From: Xenoacremonium recifei
Lineage: Eukaryota; Ascomycota; Sordariomycetes; Hypocreales; Nectriaceae
Assembly: GCA_012184525.1 (NCBI GenBank)
Contig: WOFQ01000010.1
Span: 558,001 to 622,000 of the forward strand
Length of the DNA: 64,000 nucleotides
Reading direction: 5' to 3'
The notes below the pieces were generated by a model that saw nothing but the letters and a program-made list of their open reading frames with translations, had not been told where the DNA came from and searched no databases. Shown one piece after another: positions 46,402 to 58,100 of the stretch. The translations under genes and the position numbers were made by a program. Numbering within the stretch: position 1 is the first letter of the stretch; each line of letters begins with the position of its first letter.

Positions 46402-47635
46402 CTACGCTGCAAACAGCTTCCCAATAGCATCAACTCCAACATTTCCTCCACTAAACACGAGACCCAAATCCCATCCCTTCTCACCAGCTTCCTTCTCCAC
46501 CATGCTACGGAACTCCTCGTCAAAGAGCGCAACAGCCAGGGGCACACAGCCACTCGGCTCAACAACCATCTTGAACCGCTCGAACACCAGCCGCATCGCC
46601 TCCTTAATCTCGTCCTCGGTCACGCTGTACATACCACTCACAAGCTTCCGCTCAAAGATAACCTGCCATGGGAACTCACCCACCGGCGTCCGCAGACCGT
46701 CAGCGACTGTAAGGGTCGACACACTCTCTACCCGCTTCCCAGACTCGTAGCCTCGCTTTCCATCGTCAGCGCCCTCGAAGGACGGCTCTGCTCCGAAAAC
46801 CCGAATGCCCGTGCCTTCACAGCTGAGCGCCACGCCGGACAACATGCCGCCACCACCGCACGGCGCCATGATGGCATCGAGACCCGTGCTCTGGCCGGCG
46901 TGGGCGTTGTCCCGGCCCGTGACCTCGGCGCGGAAAGCGTTCTTTGAGCTCCAGTCCTCGGCCATCATCTGCTGCACCTGTTCTTGCAGCTCCAACCCCA
47001 TAGTGCCTTGTCCGAGCATGATGTCCGGGTGGTCGTAGGGAGGAACCAGGCGAGCACCCGTCTCGGCGATGACTTGATCTGCAACAGCCTCTCGCTCAAC
47101 GCTTGTGCTGCCGCTGAAGATAACGCGAGCGCCATAACCCTTTGTAGCAGCGATCTTCTGCGGCACGGAGATCTCAGGCATGATAATGTGCGCCTTGATC
47201 CCGTTCTCCTTGGCCGCCAAGGCGAGAGCCTGCGCATGGTTCCCTGCAAGAGACAGTTAGCTCCCAGATGCCTTATAATTCAATCTCATACATACCGGAA
47301 CTATGTGTCGCAACACCCTTCTCCTTACCCCCTCCCTCCAACCATCCCGGCTCCTGCTTCAGCCTCTCAATAGCGTGGAACGCGCCCCGAACCTTGAAGG
47401 CACCGATGCGCTGAAGATTCTCACACTTGAACCACAACCGTAAAACGGGCTTCGCTGGCGTCCGGCCAGCCCATCGCGTCCCTTGCAGCTGTTCTGGCGT
47501 GCGGGGTGTCGACGCCAACTCAGTCAGAGTGCGATTGGTCAAGACGGGCGTGAAGTGGACGTGAGGCTTGACAAGTTTGTGAGCCTCGATGACGGAGTCC
47601 CGCGTCAGAGGCAGTGTGAGGGACAAATCAGCCAT
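46402..47635 (-). CDS. PLP-dependent serine/threonine dehydratase-like enzyme (fold type II)
   Basis: Two exons (47635-47296, 47243-46402; intron 52 bp) give 393 aa. The PLP lysine is K81 in GAFKVRGAF. The substrate loop is THSSGNHAQALALA, completed by the splice, and the phosphate-binding tetraglycine is APCGGGGMLSG. PSGCVPLAVAL near the C-terminus is also typical. There is no C-terminal ACT-like regulatory domain and no mitochondrial presequence, so this is the short catabolic type (L-serine/L-threonine dehydratase or serine racemase/threo-hydroxyaspartate dehydratase group) rather than biosynthetic Ilv1. It makes an oxoacid and ammonia from the amino acid. The exact substrate is uncertain. 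Confidence 0.9.
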
Positions 47636-48299
47636 TTTGTGCGATTTGAATGAGAAGAACCAGCGGACAGGATGCAATGAAGGGAAAAGAGATGGAAATC
47701 GTTTGCAGACCCAGATGTGGAAGTCCGTTCCGTATCGCTCGCTCACTACTCCACCAGGCAACTTATTCGGCCACCGCTCAGTATTGTGGTCAAGGATAAT
47801 TTCAAGGCAGTGTTGACTACAGTTTTTGTCCCAATATGACTTCTAGCCATCAAACGAATCAGCCGTTTTCACGAGTCGTTCAACTGCTCACTCGTTCGAG
47901 CCATTGCTATCGTCGAAATGACACAGGGGTCAACCCAGGAACTGGAGCGGCATCGGAGCCAGATGTAAGCCCGACAATCTCATGACTCTTAGGACAACAC
48001 GCCCTCTCTGTGGCGGAGTAAAACGGGCTCAATACATACGGGACTGTCACTTTAGAAATTTCGACCAGTTCGACTCTGCGCGAGGTAGAGACAATCAATT
48101 TTGATCAAGTGTTGAATAGATAGCACAATCTCGAGAAATAGTAAACGTTTGGTATTGCTTCGGCGAAGAGCCAAAAATCACACTTTTGGACCAGTCTAGA
48201 TTCCCTATCAGAAATCTAGGAATAAAAGTACAAAAGCTCCTCCGTTTTTCTTCAATGCCTTTCCAAGACCTCTCCCTCACTTCCGTCACCAGCAGCCGC
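47636..48299. other. intergenic region: dehydratase promoter and ilv5 3' UTR
   Basis: Both neighbours are on the minus strand. No TGACTCA site is present here, unlike upstream of pro2 and ilv5. No coding signal was seen. Confidence 0.55.
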
Positions 48300-49757
48300 T
48301 TATTTTTGGTTCTCAGGTCGGAGAGAACTGCAGTCATTGTTAGCTATCTTGTATATAACGATGTAGAGGTTTGGAAACTTACCGGACGGCCTTGCCAGCT
48401 CGCCAGATCTCGAGGCCTCGGATCTCCTCCATCTCAGCCTCGTACTTCTCACGGTAGTCCTTCTGGCCGTTGTACTCCAGAGATCGCTTGGTCTCGGAGC
48501 CATCCTTGACGGAGTCGTAGAGGTCGTTGAAGACGGGCTTCAGAGCATCCTTGAACTTGGGGGTCCAGTCAATGGCACCACGACGGGCAGTGGTGGAGCA
48601 AGCCTCGTACATCCAGTCCATGCCGTTGGCACCAATGAGAGGGTACAGAGACTGGGTAGCCTCCTCAACGGTCTCGTTGAAAGCCTCGCTGGGGCTGTGG
48701 CCACGCTCACGGAGGACCTCGTACTGAGCAAGGAACATACCGTGGATACCACCCATCAGGCAACCACGCTCACCGTAAAGGTCAGAGTACACCTCCTTCT
48801 CGAAGGTGGTCTTGTAGAGGTAGCCAGAGCCGATGGCAACACCGAGGGCAACAGCCTTCTCCTCAGCCTTGCCAGTGACATCCTGGAAGACAGCGAAGGA
48901 GGAGTTGATGCCACGGCCCTCCCGGAAGAGAGATCGGACGGTTCGGCCAGAACCCTTGGGGGCGCAAAGGATGACATCGATGTTGGTGGGAACCTCGACC
49001 TTGGTGAGGTCCTTGAAGACGGGGGAGAAGCCGTGAGAGAAGTACAGGGTCTAGGATTCTGTTAGGATTCCATGTCCAGATGAGGCATCAGTTGTTGGTT
49101 CTTACCTTGCCCTCAGTCAGCTGGGGCTTGATAGCGGGCCAGGTCTCGGACTGGGCAGCGTCGCTGAGGAGGTTCATGATGATGGTACCGCGGGAGATGG
49201 CCTCATCGACCTCGAACAGGTTCTTGCCGGGGACCCAGCCGTCCTGGATAGCATCGTTCCAGGACTTGCCGTTCTTGCGGACACCAACAATGGCGTTGAG
49301 ACCGTTGTCACGGAGGTTCAGGCCCTGGCCGTGGCCCTGGGAGCCGTAGCCAATGAGGGCCAAGGTGTCGTTCTTGAAGTACTCCTAGGGGGATGTATCA
49401 GTAGCTGTCTTGAGGAGCGGTCTGCCGCTGTCAGCCGAGGTAGGTGACTCACCAAGAGCTTCTCCTGAGGCCAGTCGGCACGCTCTGGATATCGATTGTC
49501 AGCTTCTCTGGCCGTCCAAATACCCTTCAATTCGGATATAGAAGCATACCGTAAACGTCCTCCTTGTGGCCAGCGAAGTCAATGGTCTTGACGCCGCGAG
49601 CCTGCTGCTGGGCAGGGCCAGCGAGGACAGGGCGGGCGACAGCAGTGGCTCGCACCAGGTTGCGGGCGGCAACCAGAGTACGCTGCTGGACGCGAGGGGC
49701 AACCAATTGGCGAGCAATTGGCGCGCGGAGGGTCTTGGAGAAGGTTCTCGAGGCCAT
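48300..49757 (-). CDS. ilv5: ketol-acid reductoisomerase, mitochondrial
   Basis: Five exons (49757-49550, 49484-49453, 49384-49106, 49050-48383, 48327-48300; introns 65, 68, 55 and 55 bp) give 404 aa. A basic, Arg/Ala-rich mitochondrial presequence covers roughly residues 1-55. HKEDVYERADWPQEKLL is assembled across intron 1 and includes the 32-nt exon 2. The NADPH loop is ALIGYGSQGHGQGLNLRDNG. The catalytic C-terminal knotted domain includes DLYGERGCLMGGIHGMF and EACSTTARRGAIDW. The 28-nt last exon adds SLRPENQK, matching other fungal KARIs. The enzyme isomerises and reduces acetolactate/acetohydroxybutyrate in valine and isoleucine synthesis. It is probably under amino-acid control (see the TGACTCA site). 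Confidence 0.97.
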
Positions 49758-50815
49758 TTTGACGATTATTGAGAGGAGATGTGTCTGGGGAGAGATGGAG
49801 GAGAGAGTCTGTCGAGGAGGCTGAAGCTAAATTTTCTGCTCGAAAGTTCAACCCCAACCTCACCGACTTCGGCCAGCAAATGCGTTGCACTGGTCCGCCC
49901 ACAAGTGGGCCCACACCGAACAGCGGGGGACCGGTCTGGGGCTTCCAGGAGGTACCGTCGACCTACCTTTCTGCAGGGAGCGCCGCTGCGAAGAATGTAC
50001 CCGCTACCGTGGCCGGGGCAGGCTGACATCCTTCCGCTCAAGGGATCTTGCAGCTTGACTCACGCCCCTTTCCCGCCAACCAGACAACCATTCGGCCAGT
50101 GAAACCTAATTAACCTCTCATGGCTATGGCGTTAATAAGCCCTTATCCTGTCCAGCCGGCGAAATATCACTAGTTCCGATGCGTGTGAGTGGGCTACCCT
50201 ATATTAATATATCATTTTCCTGCTCGACGACGAAATAGGCATGTTGACAAGAACTGAATGGATGTGTCATTTTGCTGATAGGGATTTTTGTATACCGTGC
50301 GATGTTTGTGTTGAGATGGATCATCTCTCTTGTGTTTGAGACACTTCGCTCAATTGAGAAACGCCAGCGGAGTCGGCGGCGCGTTCACTTTACACCGTAG
50401 TATGTCAACAATAAAGATGTCAACAGAAAACACTTCTACAGGTAGGTATACATCCTAGAGCCAAACTCACCAAGCCAACTATCCTTGCCAAAATACCACA
50501 AAATCACCAGTCCAGCGTTCACATATTATTCATACATCTGAAATCTAAATCTATAGCACCAGTGAACAGATTCTTGAATATCATGACGACGATTAGATAG
50601 GAAGGCCATGAGAGACGCGACTATCGCCGGGACAGCGCATAACGCAAAACTGCATCATTCACAGGGCATATCCGGACCGGGAATATTGTACGATATCGGC
50701 GTGCCTAATCATATGATAATCACTCTATGCTCGCTGAAATGATAAGCACAATATTGACCCCCAAATCGACCACATGTCTCCATGACGCATAACCTGGATG
50801 TTTTCCGGTACCGGC
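49758..50815. other. intergenic region: ilv5 promoter and ubc12 3' UTR
   Basis: The left 350 bp are the ilv5 promoter and include TGACTCA at 50056-50062. From about 50150 the sequence is AT-rich and should hold the ubc12 3' end. No coding signal was seen. Confidence 0.6.
50056..50062. promoter_or_regulatory. TGACTCA (GCN4/CPC1-type) site upstream of ilv5
   Basis: The heptamer lies 299 bp upstream of the ilv5 ATG, a position compatible with cross-pathway control. Confidence 0.4.
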
Positions 50816-51626
50816 CTATTTCAGAACCCTATCAAACGTGAACCCTCTGACGGTTCCACCGCTCATGGCCGTCCTCACGTTGCGCTTGAATCCCTCCCGA
50901 TTCATCCGAAGATCCTCAGCCGCTTCCTTGTTCAGTGGATCTGATGCGTTGGGTTCGAGGAAGAGAAACTAGTAAGACTGTCAGCTGCGGGATAGTTCAT
51001 AGAGTAGCTCATGACTCATTGTTGAGGTAAGAAGAAATAGGTCGAGGTCATGAAGACATATACTCCCAAGATTCACAAGAGAAGTCACCACATACCTGCA
51101 GGCCAATAATGACGGCGTTCAAGTTAAGCACCGGCTTCCAATCTTCTCGGAGGATATTGAGGCAGACCTTGCCGTTTAGATCGATATTCGGATGATATAT
51201 CTTCTCCCTACACAGCACCTTGGGCGGCTCGTGTGGAAAGTTTTGGTTGATAGTGAAGTCGAAAGTAAACTTGCCACCTCGGTACATGCCCTCGTCCGGT
51301 TCGACGGTGAGAACGAATTTTAGGAGGTCGTCCGGATCGGGGAAGTCGACAGACATGGTCTTTCCAAGGGTGAATTCTCCCACATCTAACAAGACAGGCT
51401 GTTAATACAAGAATACTTCCGGTTGACGGACGGGGGAAAGCGTAGAAAGACCTGAACGAACCTTTTTGCACACGCAACAGCGCAGCTGTGACCTTCTTCT
51501 TCTTTCCACCCTCCGCTTGACCCTCAGCATTCTCGGCCTCCTTTTGCTCCTTTTTCTGCCTGCCGATTAGTAGGAGTCTCCTCCGCAGTCCGGGAGTCGT
51601 CGTACCATAGACCATATCTTCAGCAT
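50816..51626 (-). CDS. ubc12: NEDD8-conjugating enzyme UBC12
   Basis: Four exons (51626-51606, 51555-51462, 51385-51096, 50968-50816; introns 50, 76 and 127 bp) give 185 aa, the normal UBC12 length. The 21-nt first exon encodes MLKIWSM, the docking peptide start typical of UBC12, and splices to a lysine-rich stretch. The E2 core reads [24 protein letters not shown], then [22 protein letters not shown] with catalytic Cys C113. It ends with [11 protein letters not shown] and VRTAMSGGT. It transfers NEDD8/Rub1 from the UBA3-ULA1 E1 to cullins, so it activates SCF ligases. Two CAG acceptors 4 nt apart precede exon 2; only the second keeps the frame. Confidence 0.96.
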
Positions 51627-52338
51627 CGTGATGGCGGGGCTCAGTGGGTTGTGTCGGGCGCCAAGTGGCTATGATGTTGGGAGTAAGAGGAAGACGAGCG
51701 CGGAAGACGGGCGACAGATCGCGATAGATCACAAAGAGTCCAGGAGAAGGGGTATGACCTCAGGCGTTGTCGGAAACTGGGCTGATCACGGAGAGGAAGC
51801 TTGTGGAAGCGGGCTGGTGGTCTGGGCAGCAAGGTCGAAATGGCGATGTTTGATAAGATAGAGCTGGCGAGGCTCCAGGTGGCGCGCGGGCCGCTATAAC
51901 TGGCTGCCGGGGTTTAGGCGGCAGACGTCTCCAGCGCAGCCACGCCCGCTGTGACGGGGTCTCCGCTCCACGGACATGGCAGATGTACGCACAGTTGATC
52001 AAAAAGTTTGGTGTCTCTCGTTTTCTAGTACAAGCAATGCATTACTTTTTGGTCTGGCCCAGTTGTTCAAGGAGAATCTAACTGTCACCAACTATGTGTC
52101 ATAATACCCCATACATGCCAAATGTAGAACGATACTTGCTGTATCCAGATCCCAGGACTACCCACAAGATTCTTGCCATTACAAGTCAAATTCAACCGAC
52201 AATGAAAACAAAAGCAGATAAGAAACCATGAATAAAAGCCAAGAGGTATCCGAAAGCGAGCCAATTTATTTACTCTGACACCCGTCGTACACACCGCAGC
52301 ACCGTCCCCGTTAACAAACCATGCCTGTGAGGCGTTGC
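51627..52338. other. intergenic region: ubc12 promoter and chitin synthase 3' UTR
   Basis: Both neighbours are on the minus strand. The right part is AT-rich and probably holds the chitin synthase 3' UTR. No gene was seen. Confidence 0.6.
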
Positions 52339-55171
52339 TTATCTTCTGGCGAAGCAGCACATGAGGCCAGTCTTGCCCAGGAACCACAGGAAACCCGTAA
52401 AACGGACGATGGAGAGTAAAGCAGTGGCATACAGCAGGAAGCTGAAGAAGTGGGCGGTTCGGACAGAGGCGGATTTCTGGATGTCATGTTAGCTCTCCAC
52501 ACAAACTCAAGATGGATGGAAAATTACTTACGCCGATGCCAAAAGAGTCGAAGTTGTCACTTGTGATGACGACGACGAGCAGGATGTTGGAGAACAACCA
52601 AGTGACAACAAGGCCTGTTCGGAAGGACTTGTAAGAGTCCTCGACATCCTTCTTCTCCAGTTCCTCCGTCTCCTTGAAGGGAGCCAGAGCACGACGGACA
52701 GTCTGCTCAAATTGACTGTCGATATCTTCTTGTTCCCTCTCAATTTCTTCGACAACGACCTCGTTCTTCTCGCCCTTGGTGACGTGGGCAGAAGGAAGGG
52801 CTTCGGCTTTGTCTGAACCCTTGGTACCCCAAGAGACATCGTGCCAGTTGTTGAAGGCATAGACCATGAGAATGTTGATGTAAGTCGACATAAGGAAGAG
52901 ATAATGAGGGAACGAGTGGAACATGTGCCAGGGGTCGAGGTAGAGGAAAGAGGCCAGGAAGTTGAGACCATAGATAGTAACCAAGGCCACCAACAGGACA
53001 CCAGCCGCATTCGAACCACCGAAGAAACTCTTGACAAAGTCTTCGCCAGAATCCAGTTTGATTTGGTCTCCAATGGGAGTCCTGAAGGCACGCACAACTA
53101 GATAGCCGGAAAGGACCAAGATGTAACCCTGGATAAGACCGAAAATCATGAAAGAGGCAATGTAGGTGAACTTGGAACCTTTAGGTCGGTTACCCAGTGC
53201 AAGAATGAACTGCAAGATAACGAATGCCAAGTAGAGGTATTTAAGGAGAGCATTGATGATGGGCGTCGCTGTGTCTCCGAAGGGCCAGCCGTGAGTGCCG
53301 GTAGACACCACGGGACTGCCGACCAGATCCATTAGGACAGTGGTTGTGAGGTAGTAAGAAGCCAGAGAGAACCAGGTGAAGATGACGTTGAGAAGGTTGT
53401 AGATGAGCTGGATGTGGAAGAAGAACATGCGGATGATGTTGTGACCGCTCTTGTACATCCGACCGAAATGCATCAAGGAGTACAGAGTGGCGGCAAAAGA
53501 ACCGTTCAGCCATCGTCGACGTTGACTGATGAACTCGGCAGCACCTTCAGGCACATCAGTTTCACCCTTGGCAGCCTTGATATACGTCAAGTGCCATTTC
53601 TGGCCTGCCTTGGCGACAAGCTCGAAGCAAAGAATTCGATCCTCGGCCAAGAACATGTTCTTCTTGAAGATGTTCATTCCGTCGATACCCTTCTTTCCAA
53701 GCATCTTCGACAGCGTGTGATCACCGTGGAAGTACTGCTCCAATGGACGACCCATGATAGCTCTGAATCGGTATGCCGAGAAAGCACCAGGCAACACACT
53801 GACGTAACCGAAAGAGCTCTCCAGGGGCTTGTCGAGAATATTGGAAATCTTGTACTCGAAGTTCTGGACGGCAACGAGAGGGTTGAGCAGCTTCTTGCCG
53901 CCCTTACCCAACATGGCGTGAATTTCACCACAAGCGCCGCCAAGATCCTTGTCATTGTAGAAGCCCTCCCAAAGGGCCAAGAGCGATCGAGGGCTGGGCT
54001 TGGTACCGGCATCGAGGAGAATGCAGACCTCAGGGTTCAGAATACGACCAAAGGCATTGAAGAGCCAGCGATGAGAGTTGATCTTCTTGCTGTTCTTCTG
54101 CTTCAAGCAGAACATGAACTGGACAGGGGGCAAGTTCTGGGGGCTATCGTCCGTGGGTCGAATCAGCTGCTGATTGGGGGTGACGGAGAGCTGACTGGTG
54201 TATTCGAAAATGTGAGCGACGGTCTCTTTGCCGTCGACATCCTTCTTGATAACACCATCTTGATAAACACCTATGGTAGCAAGGACATCCAGGGTGTTCT
54301 TGTCAGCCTTCTCGATACCATCGAAAACAAGGCAAACAACGATCTTCTGCCAAGCTGGCCCACCCTTGTTCCAGAAAGTGGACTTCTTCAGGTTGACGAT
54401 ATCCCGGATGTTTTGCATGACACCGTGCAGGGTTCGGGCAAGCAAAACCTTGTCTTCGTTGTAGTAGGTAATTGCAATGAGCAGCTCAGTGTGTCTGTTG
54501 TACATGCGAGGTCGCAAATCGTAACCGTTTTTCAGGGTGAAATCATTGGGATCACAGGTGGCGGCTGTGTATCGCATCTTGACGAATTCCTCGTTACCGC
54601 CCTCAGCGTCGCGGTATCGCGGTTGGACGGCGTTCTTGATGGCGCTGGGCACTGGATAGTCGATGCTGAGAACAGAGCCCTGAACCAGCTTGACCTTTCG
54701 GGTGTTGTATCGCTTCAGACCACCACCGCCGGCGCCCATCGCGGGCTGCTGCTGTCTCTGAACCCAGCTGTCCTCAGGGTCGAAGGCTGAGGCAGGCCGG
54801 CCATACGAAAAGCCCGGATCGGCTCCATACTGCCCAAAGCTACCATTGTCGCTGAATCCAGTGCCCTGGGGCGGAATCTGTGTTGCACCTGCACCCGGGG
54901 CATACGATTCAGTCAGGCTGTACGCTGAGACAGGACGGTCCGGGGGAGTTCCAGCGCCGAGTCGGTCGTGCTCGTAGCCGAGGCCAGCGGGTTCGTTCAG
55001 AAGATGGCGTCCGGCTTCTTCATCGTTTTCCTGGGGCGGGAGGTGATACTTTGACCAAAGGTTAGAGTTTGCGTCGTCAGCCGTTGCGTTTCCACTCACG
55101 TTATTGCCCGAAGGAAGATCCTGGAGCTGGTGCCCTCCACCATACTCGTTGCCAGGACCATTGTACGCCAT
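52339..55171 (-). CDS. chs: chitin synthase, probably class III
   Basis: Three exons (55171-55100, 55048-52532, 52476-52339) give 908 aa. The first intron (51 bp, GTGAGT...AAAG) is in frame without a stop; removing it joins LPSGNN to [13 protein letters not shown], the usual N-terminal sequence of this class. The GT2 catalytic domain has the pre-motif [18 protein letters not shown] (493-495) in [10 protein letters not shown], and QRRRW (533-537). Several membrane segments follow, then [20 protein letters not shown]. The last exon ends GLMCCFARR, as in class III enzymes such as A. nidulans ChsB and N. crassa CHS-1. It polymerises UDP-GlcNAc into chitin at hyphal tips and septa. Class I is the alternative assignment. 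Confidence 0.95.
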
Positions 55172-58100
55172 GGTGCCTGCTCTGCTGCCGAGGCGTTCTC
55201 GTGAAATGCTCTGTGCCTCAAGTGCGAAGAGGGTTGGTTCTGGTGATGACAGGTAATGGTGTTTCGGCGGACGGTCAGCCTGTATGGGGTTTGCTGTCCG
55301 TCAGCTAGCTAGCTGAAACAGGAGAACAAAGAGATCCGGTCACAAGCTTGATATCCTCAAGCTGTCGCCCTTCGACCACAGAACTGAGGCTCCAGCCTCA
55401 AAAGAACGGGTATAGTTGGGTACAAAAGAAGATGAAGATGGGATCGGGTACGAGGAGGAGGAAGAGCAAGGCGTAGGGATTTTGAGAAATGTTTTGAAGG
55501 ATGCCGTTGTCCTGCGCCGCCTACAAGCTGGTTGGGAGAGCCTGAATAGGGGACTGACGCGCTAAGCTGGCTGAGCCACTTTTCCCTGGGGGATCCATTC
55601 ACTGACCAACCGAACGTTAGGTTCTGGGGGCCGCCCGAAGGCCGCCGCTTTTACTGCCCGCCGCCAAGCACCAGCAGAGACAAGCTACGTCAGTCCACAC
55701 GCACGCGGGCTCAGACAGGCTTTGTGCACAGTATGGGGAGGGCCCTCTCCCTGCATTAAACAGGTCACGGCAGTCAACAAACGCTTGAAAGAACCACGCA
55801 TGGCCCTGCTTGATTCTCTCTCTGCTGTGCCGGTCCCCCAGAGAGCACATCTTACCAGGTGTCCAGCCTTGCAATTTCCCACGACACGTCTGACAGCTAT
55901 GATGAGCAGGATGGTCAGTGATCCAGCTGCCAGGGTACCCGCAAAAGTCCTGTCCTGGCTGGCGGCTTACGGGACTCAGACTCAGGTTTCCTCAGCCTCC
56001 GGGGCTTGAGTGGGCTGGAAGGGCACGAAGGCCCCATGGAACGCCTCGTGTGTTCTCTTCTGAACGGACGGGGATTCTGTAGTGCAGAGGCGGGCTGATG
56101 CACCTCGGCGGCGGCGACAGGATTGGATGCCACCATGGTCATCTACAGGCGACGGGAGCCTTTGTCGGTCTCGCCGCGGAACGACCTGATCTTCACGAGG
56201 GCAGCACCAGCGTTTGTGCGGTGACATGCAACGAGGGGCGAATCCCTGACGCGGTGCGGTGCTGTGCTGTGCTGTGCTGCTGGCCTTGAGCTCGTACATT
56301 AGCAGGAGAGTGGCCGAAGCACTGTGCATTCTGAAACACGAGAAATGCAGCTGGGCGGGCAAAAGGTTTCTCCCCGGCGAAAGCCAAAAATAGCAAGATT
56401 GGCTGGCATGACAGGGCATGGAAGCTGGGCTGAGGCGAGCACTGGGGCTGGTGCAGGCGGGCTGGTGCACGGCATTGGGGCGCAGGCGCTGTGTGGATAG
56501 CGCTAGTGGGCGACGGATCGCGTCGTTGGATCTTTCGTCCCGTCGCCTGGCGAGTGGGGAGGCTGGCAAGCTGCTGGCTGGCCGTCAGCTCCTTGAGTGA
56601 CAAGTGAGCAGGAATTGCTGCTGTGGTTTTGCCAGGTAGGCGTATGTATTCGGAAATAATCGACATATCGCCTGCATGCGATGCCTCACGTCAGCACACT
56701 GAACGCCGCTCACCCTCTGTCCCCGGCTGCTCGTCAGTCCGAGGGCACTCTATCTCGGCATCGAAGACAGGATATTCGTTCCTGGATTCCATAGTACCTC
56801 TAGAAGTAAGGTCCCCGAGATTTAAGGCCTATTCCAGTAGAAAGGAAACTATGTGCAGAAATTTGAATAAGAGACCAGAGCAAACTTGCCAGCTTCAATC
56901 AATCGAGGATTCGTTGCATGCAAGCAAGCAAGCCATAGCCACATTTCCCTGAAAGGGATGTCGTTTATGTGAAGCTTCTGAGTGGATCTAGCCGTTGTGA
57001 TCCGCGATCCGTACGTTTTAACGTTGCACCACGCCGCATGTTAGGAGGAAGATAGCGATTCTCAGATGAGCTAAATACCTATGAGGAATTCTCCGGTCCG
57101 ATCTTGGTGATATCGACTTTGGCGCTCTAGAATGCCCTTCACCTCAGCGTGCCACCTTTTTCTGATGGATTCTGGAGAGGCGAAGCCCGGCCTGTGTCCA
57201 AACACTTGCGACAAGTGCCGAAGGTTTACGGCAACATGTAGGATATTCACTGCAAAAGACCTCATCTTCAGCTGGTCTTCGAGAAGAATCACCTCTAAAC
57301 GCTTGTTCATGTAAAAGCTTGGAAGACTGAAGAAGAACTGAGAATCTAAAGGCAACTCAGGCGATATACGCCTGCCTAGGTAGCTAGCTTGACCAACCAT
57401 AAACAGCTGTACTTCGTACCTTGTACTCCGTAAGGTAAGGTTCTTTACGAAGGGCGATTCCCGCTTTCGGGACAACACAGAAGGGTCCCGGGACATCTTC
57501 CACGTGGGCATTCATGCATGAGATGTACGTACAGTGCTTGGGAGAACGAGGAGTTTGGGAGTGGTGTGTTACAGACACAAGGCGTTGAGCTTTGCCAATG
57601 ACCCACCTATAAAGCATGTTCGTAACGTCCGCGCCTTGCCAGTATTTGATAGTGGACGTACATACGGAGGGCGTCGAACCGTTTGCCGTCTGATGAACCC
57701 TTAAGGCAGTCAATCAGGGATAGTTCCGCCGAAAGCACCTGGATGTAGGTAACGTTAGCACTCCATACCATGAGCTTTTGAAGTTCTTGGCTTTGGGCGC
57801 GTATATACATACAGCGCATAACTGTCCACTGCCCCGCATTGTTTGGCCCCTGGTTACGCGTCGAGATGGCCATGTAGATCCTGCGATCCGTTGTTTGAGA
57901 ATGGGCCGCAGATGGTGCGAGAAAGAGAGTCAAAAACCAGGACTGTGCCGGCTCCGTCGTCCCCAGCTCGAGTCCTCGCGATGAGCGAAAAATCAGATGG
58001 CAAAAGCCCAGCCAGGCGTCACACAATCCGGCAATTCGGAGACACAGAACTCGACAGTCAAAAGGCCCTGCATCTTCGGCTGTGATTCGCTGGCGGCATA

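Noticed and set aside
53414..54790. 458-codon open frame antisense to the chitin synthase
   Set aside because: It is complementary to the conserved catalytic domain, has no motif of its own, and arises from codon bias of the real gene.
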